64,000 nucleotides of DNA from Aquabacterium humicola (GTDB lineage Bacteria > Pseudomonadota > Gammaproteobacteria > Burkholderiales > Burkholderiaceae_C). The stretch's first letter is position 1, and each line of letters begins with the position of its first letter. Of this stretch, positions 9,866 through 17,315 are shown piece after piece. The translations under genes were made by a program, and so were the position numbers. The stretch spans positions 496,001 to 560,000 of the forward strand of contig NZ_JARGNB010000004.1 in the NCBI RefSeq assembly GCF_030167915.1. The letters are read 5' to 3'. The notes below the pieces were generated by a model. That model saw only the letters and a list, made by a program, of their open reading frames with translations, did no database searches and was not told the origin of the DNA.

Positions 9866-10495
9866 TCACTGCGGCGCCAGCAGCGCGGACAGTCGCGCGC
9901 CGGTCTGGCGCAGCCGCAGCGCGATGCGCCGCGTGATCGATACCAGCAGCGCGGCCGCCAGCGGGGAATCCTCGGCCAGCAGGCCATCGAGGGCGGCGCT
10001 GTCGAGCACGGCCACGCAGCAGGGCGTCAGCGTACGGCAGGCGGAAAAACGCGGGCCGCCGTCGAACAAGGCCATTTCGCCGAGCAGGTCGCCGGCGCGC
10101 GCTTCCATCAGCCGCGTCGCGGTGCCGTTGGGATGCTTGCGCTCGACGACGACGCGGCCTTCCAGCAGCACCAGCAGGTGGTCGCCGATCTCGTCCTGCT
10201 TCAGCAGTTCGCGGTCGGCGGGCACGTCGGCGCCTTGCAGCCAGCGCGCCAGCCGCGCCGGTGCATCGTCGCCGAGCGAGCCCAGCGGCTGATCGGCGCG
10301 CCACAGCTGCAGCATGCGCTCGGCCGCCTCGGCCGGCGGCAGCGGATGGGCCTTCAGCTCGGCGGCGCGGGTGGCCCAGTCGACCATCGGCGCGGCGTCG
10401 TCGGCCGGGAACATGCTCGAGGCGAGCACCGAGTCGGTGACTTCCTCGCCGGCCGGGGTACGGCGGCTGCGCAGGCGGCTGAACAGCGTCTTCAC
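9866..10495 (-). CDS. Cyclic nucleotide-binding (CAP_ED) domain protein between pilT and pilU
   Basis: 209 residues. The C-terminal two thirds (about 80-190) form a cNMP-binding beta-roll: LLKQDEIGDHLLVLLEGRV, then the phosphate-cassette-like segment GDLLGEMALFDGGPRFSA, close to the consensus GE-A-L...R-A. There is no C-terminal helix-turn-helix, so it is not a CRP-type transcription factor; the protein ends in a helix (LLVSITRRIALRLRQ). Residues 1-70 are Ala/Pro-rich with no recognised domain. Its position between pilT and pilU, transcribed with them, suggests a cytoplasmic regulator of pilus retraction that responds to a cyclic nucleotide. That role is inference from context; ligand type cannot be read from the sequence. 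Confidence 0.85.
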   Translation of the reverse strand: MKTLFSRLRSRRTPAGEEVTDSVLASSMFPADDAAPMVDWATRAAELKAHPLPPAEAAERMLQLWRADQPLGSLGDDAPARLARWLQGADVPADRELLKQDEIGDHLLVLLEGRVVVERKHPNGTATRLMEARAGDLLGEMALFDGGPRFSACRTLTPCCVAVLDSAALDGLLAEDSPLAAALLVSITRRIALRLRQTGARLSALLAPQ

Positions 10496-10559
10496 GAGGG
10501 GACTTCGGTGGGGCGGCGCGCGGGCAGCGGGCGGGGTGTGGGCGAGGGCGGCGCTGCGG

Positions 10560-11603
10560 TCAACCGGGGAAGTTCTCGGGGAACTTGGCCTTGGCGCGGG
10601 CTTCCATCGGCGAGACGACGTTGCGCCGCACCAGGTCGGCCAGGTTCTGGTCCAGCGTCTGCATGCCCAGGTTCTGGCCGGTCTGGATCGCCGAGTACAT
10701 CTGCGCGATCTTGTTCTCGCGGATCAGGTTCCGGATCGCCGAGGTGCCGATCATGATCTCGTGCGCGGCGACGCGGCCCGAGCCGTCCTTCAGCTTGCAC
10801 AGCGTCTGCGAGATCACCGCGATCAGCGACTCGGACAGCATCGCGCGCACCATGTCCTTCTCGGCCGCGGGGAAGACGTCGACCACGCGGTCGACCGTCT
10901 TCGCGGCGCTGGAGGTGTGCAGCGTGCCGAACACCAGGTGGCCGGTCTCGGCGGCGGTCAGCGCGAGGCGGATGGTTTCGAGGTCGCGCATTTCGCCGAC
11001 CAGGATCGCGTCCGGGTCCTCGCGCAGCGCCGAGCGCAGCGCGTTCGCGAAGCTCAGCGTGTGCGGACCGACCTCGCGCTGGTTGACCAGGCACTTCTTC
11101 GATTCGTGCACGAACTCGATCGGGTCCTCGACGGTGAGCACGTGGCCGTACTCGTTCTCGTTGAGGTGGTTGACCATGCCGGCCAGCGTCGTGCTCTTGC
11201 CGGAGCCGGTCGGGCCGGTCACCAGCACCAGGCCGCGCGGCTTCAGCGCGAGGTCGGCGAAGATCTTCGGCGTGTTCAGCTGCTCCAGCGTCAGGATCTT
11301 GCTGGGAATCGTGCGGAACACCGCGCCGGCGCCGCGGTTCTGGTTGAAGGCATTGACGCGGAAGCGCGCCAGGCCCTGGATCTCGAACGAGAAGTCGACC
11401 TCCAGCACGTCCTCGTACTGCTTGCGCTGGGCGTCGTTCATGATGTCGTAGACCATCGCGTGGACCGCCTTGTGGTCCAGCGCCTCGACATTGATGCGGC
11501 GCACGTCGCCATGCACGCGGATCATCGGCGGCAGGCCGGCGGACAGGTGCAGGTCCGAGGCCTTGTTCTTGACGGAGAACGCCAGCAGTTGCGTGATGTC
11601 CAT
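10560..11603 (-). CDS. pilT: Type IV pilus retraction ATPase PilT
   Basis: 347 residues, the standard PilT length. Motifs in order: NKASDLHLSAGLPP (N-terminal domain), GPTGSGKSTTLAGMV (Walker A), LTVEDPIEFVHESK (Asp box), LVGEMRDLETI (Walker B), AAETGHLVFGTLHTSSA (His box) and AIRNLIRENKI (the AIRNLIRE motif diagnostic for PilT). The frame is open upstream to 11738, but MDITQLLAFSVKNKASDLH from the ATG at 11603 is the family N-terminus. The protein depolymerises pili, powering twitching, DNA uptake and surface sensing. It is divergent from yggS across 28 bases, an arrangement also seen in Pseudomonas. A CATAAT hexamer (minus strand) lies 25 bases before the start and may be its -10 element. 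Confidence 0.97.
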   Translation of the reverse strand: MDITQLLAFSVKNKASDLHLSAGLPPMIRVHGDVRRINVEALDHKAVHAMVYDIMNDAQRKQYEDVLEVDFSFEIQGLARFRVNAFNQNRGAGAVFRTIPSKILTLEQLNTPKIFADLALKPRGLVLVTGPTGSGKSTTLAGMVNHLNENEYGHVLTVEDPIEFVHESKKCLVNQREVGPHTLSFANALRSALREDPDAILVGEMRDLETIRLALTAAETGHLVFGTLHTSSAAKTVDRVVDVFPAAEKDMVRAMLSESLIAVISQTLCKLKDGSGRVAAHEIMIGTSAIRNLIRENKIAQMYSAIQTGQNLGMQTLDQNLADLVRRNVVSPMEARAKAKFPENFPG

Positions 11604-11631
11604 GAGGGGTGTGCAGTAGGCTCGGGCGATT

Positions 11632-12339
11632 ATGACGAGCGAGTCCATCAAGTTACAACAAGTCCGGGAGCGGATCGGCCACGCTTGTGCGCAGGCCGGC
11701 CGGCCCGTGCCAAGCGTCACGCTGCTGGCGGTCAGCAAGACCTTCGGCCCCGACGCGGTGCGCGCGGTGGCCGCCGCCGGCCAGCGCGCCTTCGGCGAGA
11801 ACTACGTTCAGGAGGCGCTCGACAAGATCGCCGCGCTGGCCGACGTGCAGCCGCCGCTGCAGTGGCACCTGATCGGGCCGCTGCAGAGCAACAAGACGCG
11901 CGTCGTCGCCGAGACCTTCGACTGGGTGCACTCGGTCGACCGGCTGAAGATCGCCGAGCGGCTGTCGGCGCAGCGGCCGGCGCACCTGCCGCCGCTGCAG
12001 GTCTGCCTGCAGGTCAACATCAGCGGCGAATCGAGCAAGAGCGGCGTGAAGCCGGCCGAGGTTCCCGCGCTGGCCAGGGCGGTGGCGATGCTGCCGCGCA
12101 TCACCCTGCGCGGGCTGATGGCGATTCCCGAGCCGGCCGGCGACTTCGCGGCCCAGCGCGCGCCGCACCGGGCGCTGCGCGAGCTGTTCCAGGCGCTGAA
12201 GGCCGACGGGCTGGCGCTGGACACGCTGTCGATCGGCATGAGCGCCGACCTCGAGGCGGCGATCGCCGAGGGCGCGACAATCGTGCGCATCGGCAGCGCG
12301 ATCTTCGGCAGCCGGCCCGCCGCGGCGCCCGCGGCCTGA
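11632..12339 (+). CDS. yggS: YggS/PLPBP family pyridoxal-phosphate-binding protein
   Basis: A 235-residue single-domain TIM-barrel PLP carrier. The PLP lysine lies in the N-terminal motif LLAVSKTFGPD, followed by FGENYVQEALDKI, the family hallmark WHLIGPLQSNKTR, the VHSVDRLKIAERL helix, and the phosphate-binding C-terminal motif LSIGMSADLEAAIAEGATIVRIG. The family has no known catalytic reaction; it buffers PLP and keeps amino- and keto-acid pools balanced, and its loss causes pyridoxine sensitivity in E. coli. Length is usual (230-240). proC, its classic neighbour in many bacteria, is also in this window but 49 kb away. Confidence 0.94.
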   Translation: MTSESIKLQQVRERIGHACAQAGRPVPSVTLLAVSKTFGPDAVRAVAAAGQRAFGENYVQEALDKIAALADVQPPLQWHLIGPLQSNKTRVVAETFDWVHSVDRLKIAERLSAQRPAHLPPLQVCLQVNISGESSKSGVKPAEVPALARAVAMLPRITLRGLMAIPEPAGDFAAQRAPHRALRELFQALKADGLALDTLSIGMSADLEAAIAEGATIVRIGSAIFGSRPAAAPAA

Positions 12340-12364
12340 ACCTCCTCAACACGACCCCATCACC

Positions 12365-13171
12365 ATGCGTACCCGACTCGCCGGCGTGGCCGCCGCTCTT
12401 CTTCCGCTCGTCCCGCTCGTCCTGATCGCCGGCTGCGGCAAGCAGGGCGTCGAGCTCGGCCAGGGCGGCTCGGTGGTCACCGGCGGCGCCGGCCCGCAGG
12501 GGGCGAACAACGCGGCCAAGCAGCTGGTCAAGTGCGACGCGCCGGTGGCGGTGGTCTCGCTGGTCGAGAACCAGAACGGCTACACCGGCATCGGCCGCGG
12601 CGGCCTGCCCGAGTCGCCGCTGCCGCTGGTGCGCGTGCTGATGCAGCAGAGCGGCTGCTTCCGCATCGTCGACCGCAACAGCGGCCTGAAGGCCACGGTG
12701 CGCGAGCAGGAGCTGAAGGAGCAGGGCATCCTGCGCGAGGACGGCAGCGTCAAGAAGGGCCGCGGCATCGTCGCGCAGTACAGCGTCGTGCCCAGCCTGA
12801 CCTTCAGCGAGCAGGACGCCGGTCGCCAGCTCGGCGGCATCCTGGCGGCTATTCCCGTGCTGAACAAGTTCGCCGGCGCCGCCGAGCAGGTCAAGTTCAA
12901 GGAAGCGCAGGTCGTGCTGCTGCTGACCGACAACGAGACCACCGAGCAGCTGTCGTCGGCCACCGGCGCGGCGCGCAGCACCGACCTGGGTCTCGGCGGC
13001 CTGGTCGCCGGCGGCGGCGGTGGCATCGGCGGCCTCGGCTGGAGCAATACCAACGAGGCCAAGGTGATCGCCGCGGCCTTCCTCGACGCGCACAACCACC
13101 TCGTACAGCAGGTGCGCACGCTGGCGGCCAAGCCGCTGCCGGAGCCGGTGGCCACCAAGGCCAAGAGCTGA
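12365..13171 (+). CDS. CsgG/HfaB-family outer-membrane lipoprotein
   Basis: 268 residues. A lipoprotein signal peptide ends in the lipobox LIAGC with C24. The mature part resembles CsgG: APVAVVSLVENQNGYTG, then PLPLVRVLMQQSGCFRIVDR, KKGRGIVAQYSVVPSLTFS, and a Gly-rich turn (GLVAGGGGGIGGLGW, about residues 210-225) followed by a strand running to the C-terminal region. In curli systems CsgG forms a nonameric secretion pore; other members are holdfast attachment proteins (HfaB) or penicillin-binding-protein activators (LpoB-like). No csgA, B, D, E or F genes are nearby, so a curli role is not supported. It follows yggS by 25 bases and may be co-transcribed. Confidence 0.82.
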   Translation: MRTRLAGVAAALLPLVPLVLIAGCGKQGVELGQGGSVVTGGAGPQGANNAAKQLVKCDAPVAVVSLVENQNGYTGIGRGGLPESPLPLVRVLMQQSGCFRIVDRNSGLKATVREQELKEQGILREDGSVKKGRGIVAQYSVVPSLTFSEQDAGRQLGGILAAIPVLNKFAGAAEQVKFKEAQVVLLLTDNETTEQLSSATGAARSTDLGLGGLVAGGGGGIGGLGWSNTNEAKVIAAAFLDAHNHLVQQVRTLAAKPLPEPVATKAKS

Positions 13172-13440
13172 TCCGGCAGCGCCGCTCGGGGCGCGCCCCG
13201 CGCACACGCGAAGTACTCCCGCGCGCGGCGAAGCTTTCGCGGTTTGCCCGCCGCAAAAGTGGATGGCACGCGTCTTCGTGCTACGAGAAGCGTCGGTTCG
13301 AAAGAGGGTTTGACGGAACACTGCGCCGCGCAGCGTCACGGCGAATAGCCGGTGCGCCGTGAATGCCGGCCGAAGCAGTGCGACTGAGGGGTCGCGGCCT
13401 TCGGTCCGGAACAGCCCCACCCTTGACCGGACCCGACTAG

Positions 13441-14421
13441 ATGAAGAACTCCGCTCACCTCGGCCGCGCGATCGTCGCTGCCATCGCCCTGCTCGCCGGT
13501 GCCACGGCCGTGCAGGCCCAGTCCAGCGTCACCGCCTATGGCCGCCTGAACCTGACGGTCGAGCGCCAGAAGGAAGGCAATGTCAGCAAGACCGTGCTGC
13601 AGAACAACTCGTCGCGCATCGGCTTCAAGGGCACCGAGGACATGGGCGGCGGCCTGAAGGCCGGCTTCCAGCTCGAGCACGGCTTCAACGCCGATACTGG
13701 CACGCAGTCGCAGACCGCGTTCTGGGCCCGCCAGAGCGAAGTGAACGTCGGCGGAGCCTTCGGCACCGTGCGCCTGGGCAACTTCACCAGCGAGGCCTAC
13801 TACGCGACGGCCGACTACATCAGCAACCACAACCACGACACCGGCAGGTCGTCGGACGCGTTCTACGCCTACGTCGGCCGCAACACCAACAAGATCGCCT
13901 ACCGCCTGCCGTCGCTGGGCCCGGTGACGGTCGAAGGCGCGATGTCGCTGCACGAGACGACCAACGGGTCGGGCAAGAACAGCTACGACCTGGCCGCCAA
14001 CTACCAGGCCGGCCCGCTGCACCTGGGTGCCGGCTACGAGAAGAACGACAAGGCCAACCAGTTTGCCGTGCGCGTGTTCTACGAGCTGGGGGACTTCGGC
14101 CTCGGCGCCTACGTGCAGCGCGACGAGAACGGGTATGGCGCGAACTACGGCAAGCGCACGACCACCCGCCTGTCGGCGATGTACACGCTCGGCGGCCTGA
14201 CCGAGTTCCACCTGAACTGGGGCCACGCCGGCAACTACAGCGACTACTTCAAGGCCACCGGCATCCGCGGCGACTCCTCGGCCAACCAGTTCACCGCCGG
14301 CATTAACTACAAGCTGAGCAAGCGCACCAAGGTCTACGGCTTCTACACGAAGGTCGACGACAAGGGCACGATCTACGGCGACTTCAGCTCGCTGGCGGTC
14401 GGCCTGCGCCACAACTTCTGA
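13441..14421 (+). CDS. Gram-negative porin (GBP/OmpC-like trimeric porin)
   Basis: 326 residues with a clear Sec signal peptide (MKNSAHLGRAIVAAIALLAG, cleavage after VQAQ near residue 24). The mature chain starts with the betaproteobacterial porin opening SSVTAYGRLNLTVERQKEG and continues with NNSSRIGFKGTEDMGGGLKA, FWARQSEVNVGGAFGTVRLG, many amphipathic strands, and a C-terminal strand ending in LRHNF. The terminal Phe is the recognition signal for the BAM complex. It forms a water-filled channel for small hydrophilic solutes in the outer membrane. A binding-protein gene follows 34 bases later, so porin and ABC-type binding protein may be co-expressed. No convincing ribosome site precedes the ATG, but the signal peptide supports the start. 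Confidence 0.93.
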   Translation: MKNSAHLGRAIVAAIALLAGATAVQAQSSVTAYGRLNLTVERQKEGNVSKTVLQNNSSRIGFKGTEDMGGGLKAGFQLEHGFNADTGTQSQTAFWARQSEVNVGGAFGTVRLGNFTSEAYYATADYISNHNHDTGRSSDAFYAYVGRNTNKIAYRLPSLGPVTVEGAMSLHETTNGSGKNSYDLAANYQAGPLHLGAGYEKNDKANQFAVRVFYELGDFGLGAYVQRDENGYGANYGKRTTTRLSAMYTLGGLTEFHLNWGHAGNYSDYFKATGIRGDSSANQFTAGINYKLSKRTKVYGFYTKVDDKGTIYGDFSSLAVGLRHNF

Positions 14422-14455
14422 TCGCCACGACGGCAACCACTTTCGAAAGCACGAC

Positions 14456-15586
14456 ATGAAGAAGCACTTCGTCATCCATTCGATCGCCGTCGCTGCGCTG
14501 GCGATGTTCGCCGCCCAGGCGCAGGCCCAGGAGGTCGTCAAGATCGGCCACGTCGGCCCGGTCTCCGGCGCGCAGGCGCACTACGGCAAGGACAACGAGA
14601 ACGGCGCGCGCATGGCCGTGGAAGATCTGAACGCCAAGGGCGTGACGATCGGCGGCAAGAAGGTCAAGCTCGAGCTCGTCGCCGAAGACGACGCGGCCGA
14701 TCCGAAGCAGGGCACCGCCGCCGCGCAGAAGCTGTGCGATGCCAAGGTGCACGGCGTCGTCGGCCACCTGAACTCGGGCACGACGATCCCCGCGTCGACG
14801 GTCTACAACCAGTGCAACCTGCCGCACATCACGCCCTCGGCCACCAACCCGAAGCTGACGCAGCAGGGCTACAAGACCACCTTCCGCCTGCTGGCCAACG
14901 ACAACGCGCTGGGCGCCGGCCTGGCGCTGCACGCGGCCAACAACCTGAAGCTGAAGAAGGTCGCGATCATCGACGACCGCACCGCCTACGGCCAGGGCGT
15001 CGCCGAGGTCTTCAAGAAGACCGCCGCCGAGAAGGGCATCCAGATCGTCGACGAGCAGTTCACGACCGACAAGGCCACCGACTTCATGGCCATCCTGACC
15101 GCCATCAAGGCCAAGGCGCCGGACGGCATCTTCTTCGGTGGCATGGACCCGCAGGCCGGCCCGATGCTGCGCCAGATGGAGCAGCTGGGGCTGTCGAACG
15201 TCAAGTTCTTCGGCGGCGACGGCATCTGCACGGCCAAGCTCGCCGAGCTGTCGGGCGGCGCGAAGACGCTCGGCAACGTGACCTGCGCCGAAGGCGGCGC
15301 GTCGCTGGACAAGATGCCCGGCGGCAAGGCCTGGAAGGACCGCTACGACAAGAAGTACCCGGGCCAGTTCCAGGTCTACTCGCCGTACACCTACGACGCC
15401 GTGCACGTGCTGGTGGATGCGATGCAGCGCGCCGGCTCGACCGACCCGAAGGTCTACATGCCGAAGCTGAAGGAAGCGAACTACCAGGGCGTGACCGCCA
15501 AGGTGGGCTTCGAGGCCGACGGCGAGCTGAAGAGCCCGGCCATGACGCTGTACGTCTACAAGGACGGCAAGAAATTCCCGCTGTGA
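14456..15586 (+). CDS. Branched-chain amino acid ABC transporter substrate-binding protein (LivJ/LivK type)
   Basis: 376 residues. The signal peptide MKKHFVIHSIAVAALAMFAA is cleaved near AQAQ. The mature type I periplasmic binding fold begins VVKIGHVGPVSGAQAHYGKD, followed by VEDLNAKGVTIGGKKVKLEL, DDAADPKQGTAAAQKLCD, the ligand-loop region VVGHLNSGTTIPAS, and DRTAYGQGVAEVFKKTA, all typical of LivJ-type proteins. It would capture branched-chain or related amino acids (possibly amides or urea) for an ABC importer. No permease or ATPase genes of the LivHMGF type are nearby, so the transporter is encoded elsewhere or shared. Transcription ends at the hairpin-plus-T-run 106 bases downstream. Confidence 0.93.
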   Translation: MKKHFVIHSIAVAALAMFAAQAQAQEVVKIGHVGPVSGAQAHYGKDNENGARMAVEDLNAKGVTIGGKKVKLELVAEDDAADPKQGTAAAQKLCDAKVHGVVGHLNSGTTIPASTVYNQCNLPHITPSATNPKLTQQGYKTTFRLLANDNALGAGLALHAANNLKLKKVAIIDDRTAYGQGVAEVFKKTAAEKGIQIVDEQFTTDKATDFMAILTAIKAKAPDGIFFGGMDPQAGPMLRQMEQLGLSNVKFFGGDGICTAKLAELSGGAKTLGNVTCAEGGASLDKMPGGKAWKDRYDKKYPGQFQVYSPYTYDAVHVLVDAMQRAGSTDPKVYMPKLKEANYQGVTAKVGFEADGELKSPAMTLYVYKDGKKFPL

Positions 15587-15691
15587 ACTTCCCCCGGTGA
15601 GGGGGCCGGTGGCGGCGCGCCCGGGAAGCGCGCTACCGCCGCGAACGATGCGACCAGTTGATCGACGGGCCCCTGCCAGGGGGCGAGCTTC

Positions 15692-15722
15692 AGGGGCGGC
15701 CGCGAGGTCGCCCCTTTTTTTT
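15692..15722 (+). terminator. Rho-independent terminator after the binding-protein gene
   Basis: A 7-bp stem AGGGGCG (15692-15698) pairs with CGCCCCT (15709-15715) around a 10-base loop and runs straight into eight T residues (15715-15722). This closes the porin/binding-protein unit. The interval 15587-15845 holds no convincing reading frame apart from this terminator and the leader of the next gene. Confidence 0.85.
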
Positions 15723-15845
15723 GTCGCCCCCGAAATGGGGGTTGCACCGTACGGGCGGCGGGCGCTCAATCGGCATGCGCAACAGGTTGTTCTCGATGTC
15801 GCCGGACGTTTGTGCGTCCGTGCGGTGAAGGAAGGAGAAACACAC

Positions 15846-16193
15846 ATGGTGCATGCGCGTGAAGCAGGCCGCCGCACGGCGCGCTTCCTCGTGGCCGCCG
15901 CGGCGGCCCTCGGGTCGCTGGCCGCGATGGCCGGGCCCGCGGTCTCGATCCCCTCCACCCCCGACACCGACGGCCGGATCAATGTGCGCGGCAATGGCGT
16001 CGCGGCGTACAGCAACGTCACCGTGCGCATCACGCACGACCAGCTGACGCCGATCGACCTCGTCGCGCAGGCGGGCGCCAGCGGCAGCTTCGTCGTGAAG
16101 TTCGAGCCGCAGATCACCGGCGCGTACGCGGTGGCGGTCTTCGACAGCAGCGGCAACCAGATCGGCACCGGCCGCTTCGGCCACTTCCGCTGA
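15846..16193 (+). CDS. Small secreted protein of unknown function
   Basis: 115 residues. The frame is open from 15597, but the ATG at 15846 follows GGAAGGAGAAAC and begins a signal peptide (REAGRRTARFLVAAAAALGS, cleavage near AMAGPAVS). The mature ~80 residues, rich in Val, Thr, Ser and Gly, are predicted beta: RINVRGNGVAAYSNVTVRI, GSFVVKFEPQITGAYAVAVF and DSSGNQIGTGRFGHF. That pattern suits a small Ig-like or carboxypeptidase-regulatory-like sandwich, with two aspartates in STPDTDGRI at the N-terminus. I do not recognise a named family. It is the first of four secreted-protein genes in a row (15846-19798), and its terminator-protected upstream side suggests it heads that group. Confidence 0.7.
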   Translation: MVHAREAGRRTARFLVAAAAALGSLAAMAGPAVSIPSTPDTDGRINVRGNGVAAYSNVTVRITHDQLTPIDLVAQAGASGSFVVKFEPQITGAYAVAVFDSSGNQIGTGRFGHFR

Positions 16194-16231
16194 CGAACGC
16201 GGCCGCGGCGGCGGCGCAGGAGGGACACACC

Positions 16232-17299
16232 ATGGGCCGTTGGGGCTGCCTGATGCTGTGCGGGGCGCTCTTGGGCGCCGCCGCGCCGGCGTTCGCCCAG
16301 GCCGGCGGCGTGCTGTTCGTGTCGAACCGCGCCGGCAACGCGCAGATCCACCTGATGCGCGCCGACGGCGCCGGCGACCATGCGCTGACGCAAGGACCGC
16401 AGGAGAACACCGAACCCGCCTGGTCGCCCGACGGCCGCCGCATCGCCTTCACGTCCTACCGCGACGGCAACGCCGAGATCTACGTGATGGACGCCGACGG
16501 CACGAACCAGAAGCGCCTGACGCACTCGCCCCAGGCCGACAACGCGCCGGCGTGGACGCCCGACGGCCGCATCGTCTTCCGCTCGATGCGCGAGCGTTAT
16601 GCGAACTTCTATCGCATGGACGCGGACGGCGGCCAGCTGCAGGCGCTGACCGCCACGCAGCTCGACAAGGGCGGCCCGGTGCCGTCGCCCGACGGTCGCT
16701 GGATCGCCTTCGTCGGCCATGACGTGATGGGCGCGGGCGACATCTACACGATGCCGGCCGGCGGCGGCGAGGCGAAGAACGTCACCGCCGCGCTGTCGAA
16801 GAACCAGAAGGGTTTTCCGTCATGGTCGCCCGACGGCCGTCGCCTGGCCTTCGTCGAGAGCAAGGGACCGGCGCTGAACATCCGCTCGATCGCGCCCGAC
16901 GGCTCCGACCCGCAGACGATCACCGACAACCCGTTCACCAATGCATCGCCGGTCTGGTCGCCCGACGGCCGGCAGCTGGCCTTCGTCTCCAGCCGCGAAG
17001 GCTCGCGCAGCGAGCTCGCGCGCGGCGACATCTGGGTGATGCGCGCCGACGGCAGCGGCGCGGTGAACCTGACGCGGCACCCGGACGAGGACAACTACCC
17101 CGCGTGGTCGGCCGACGGCACGGCGATCTACTTCGTCAGCCTTCGCGACGGCCGCGCCCAGCTCTACGCGGTGCCCGCGCAGGGCGGCGACGCGACGCGT
17201 CTGACGCGTCACGACGGGCACGACGTGATGATCCGGCCCTATGTGCAGCGGCCGTCGCCCGCGTCCGGCGCGGCGGCGCTGGCGCTGGGCCCTCGATGA
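16232..17299 (+). CDS. Secreted TolB-like PD40 beta-propeller protein
   Basis: 355 residues with a signal peptide (MGRWGCLMLCGALLGAAAPA, cut after FAQ). Six PD40 blades are visible from their signatures: WSPDGRRIAFTSYRDGN, WTPDGRIVFRSMRER, PSPDGRWIAFVGHD, WSPDGRRLAFVESKG, WSPDGRQLAFVSSRE and WSADGTAIYFVSLRD, each followed by an I-x-V/T-M strand. This equals the propeller part of TolB, but the N-terminal TolB domain is missing and there are no tolQRA or pal genes here, so it is not the cell-division TolB. Such proteins are usually periplasmic or exported binding scaffolds. The ribosome site AGGAGGGACACACC precedes the ATG. It sits between the small secreted protein and the dockerin-type gene with short gaps, suggesting one operon. 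Confidence 0.86.
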   Translation: MGRWGCLMLCGALLGAAAPAFAQAGGVLFVSNRAGNAQIHLMRADGAGDHALTQGPQENTEPAWSPDGRRIAFTSYRDGNAEIYVMDADGTNQKRLTHSPQADNAPAWTPDGRIVFRSMRERYANFYRMDADGGQLQALTATQLDKGGPVPSPDGRWIAFVGHDVMGAGDIYTMPAGGGEAKNVTAALSKNQKGFPSWSPDGRRLAFVESKGPALNIRSIAPDGSDPQTITDNPFTNASPVWSPDGRQLAFVSSREGSRSELARGDIWVMRADGSGAVNLTRHPDEDNYPAWSADGTAIYFVSLRDGRAQLYAVPAQGGDATRLTRHDGHDVMIRPYVQRPSPASGAAALALGPR

Positions 17300-17315
17300 G
17301 CAGCAGGAGGCGCGC

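Noticed and set aside
13302-13347. TTGACG at 13310 as a -35 box for the porin gene
   Set aside because: No acceptable -10 hexamer lies 16-18 bases downstream.
16232-17299. PD40 protein as TolB of the Tol-Pal system
   Set aside because: It has only the propeller part, lacks the TolB N-terminal domain, and no tolQRA, pal or ybgF genes are present.
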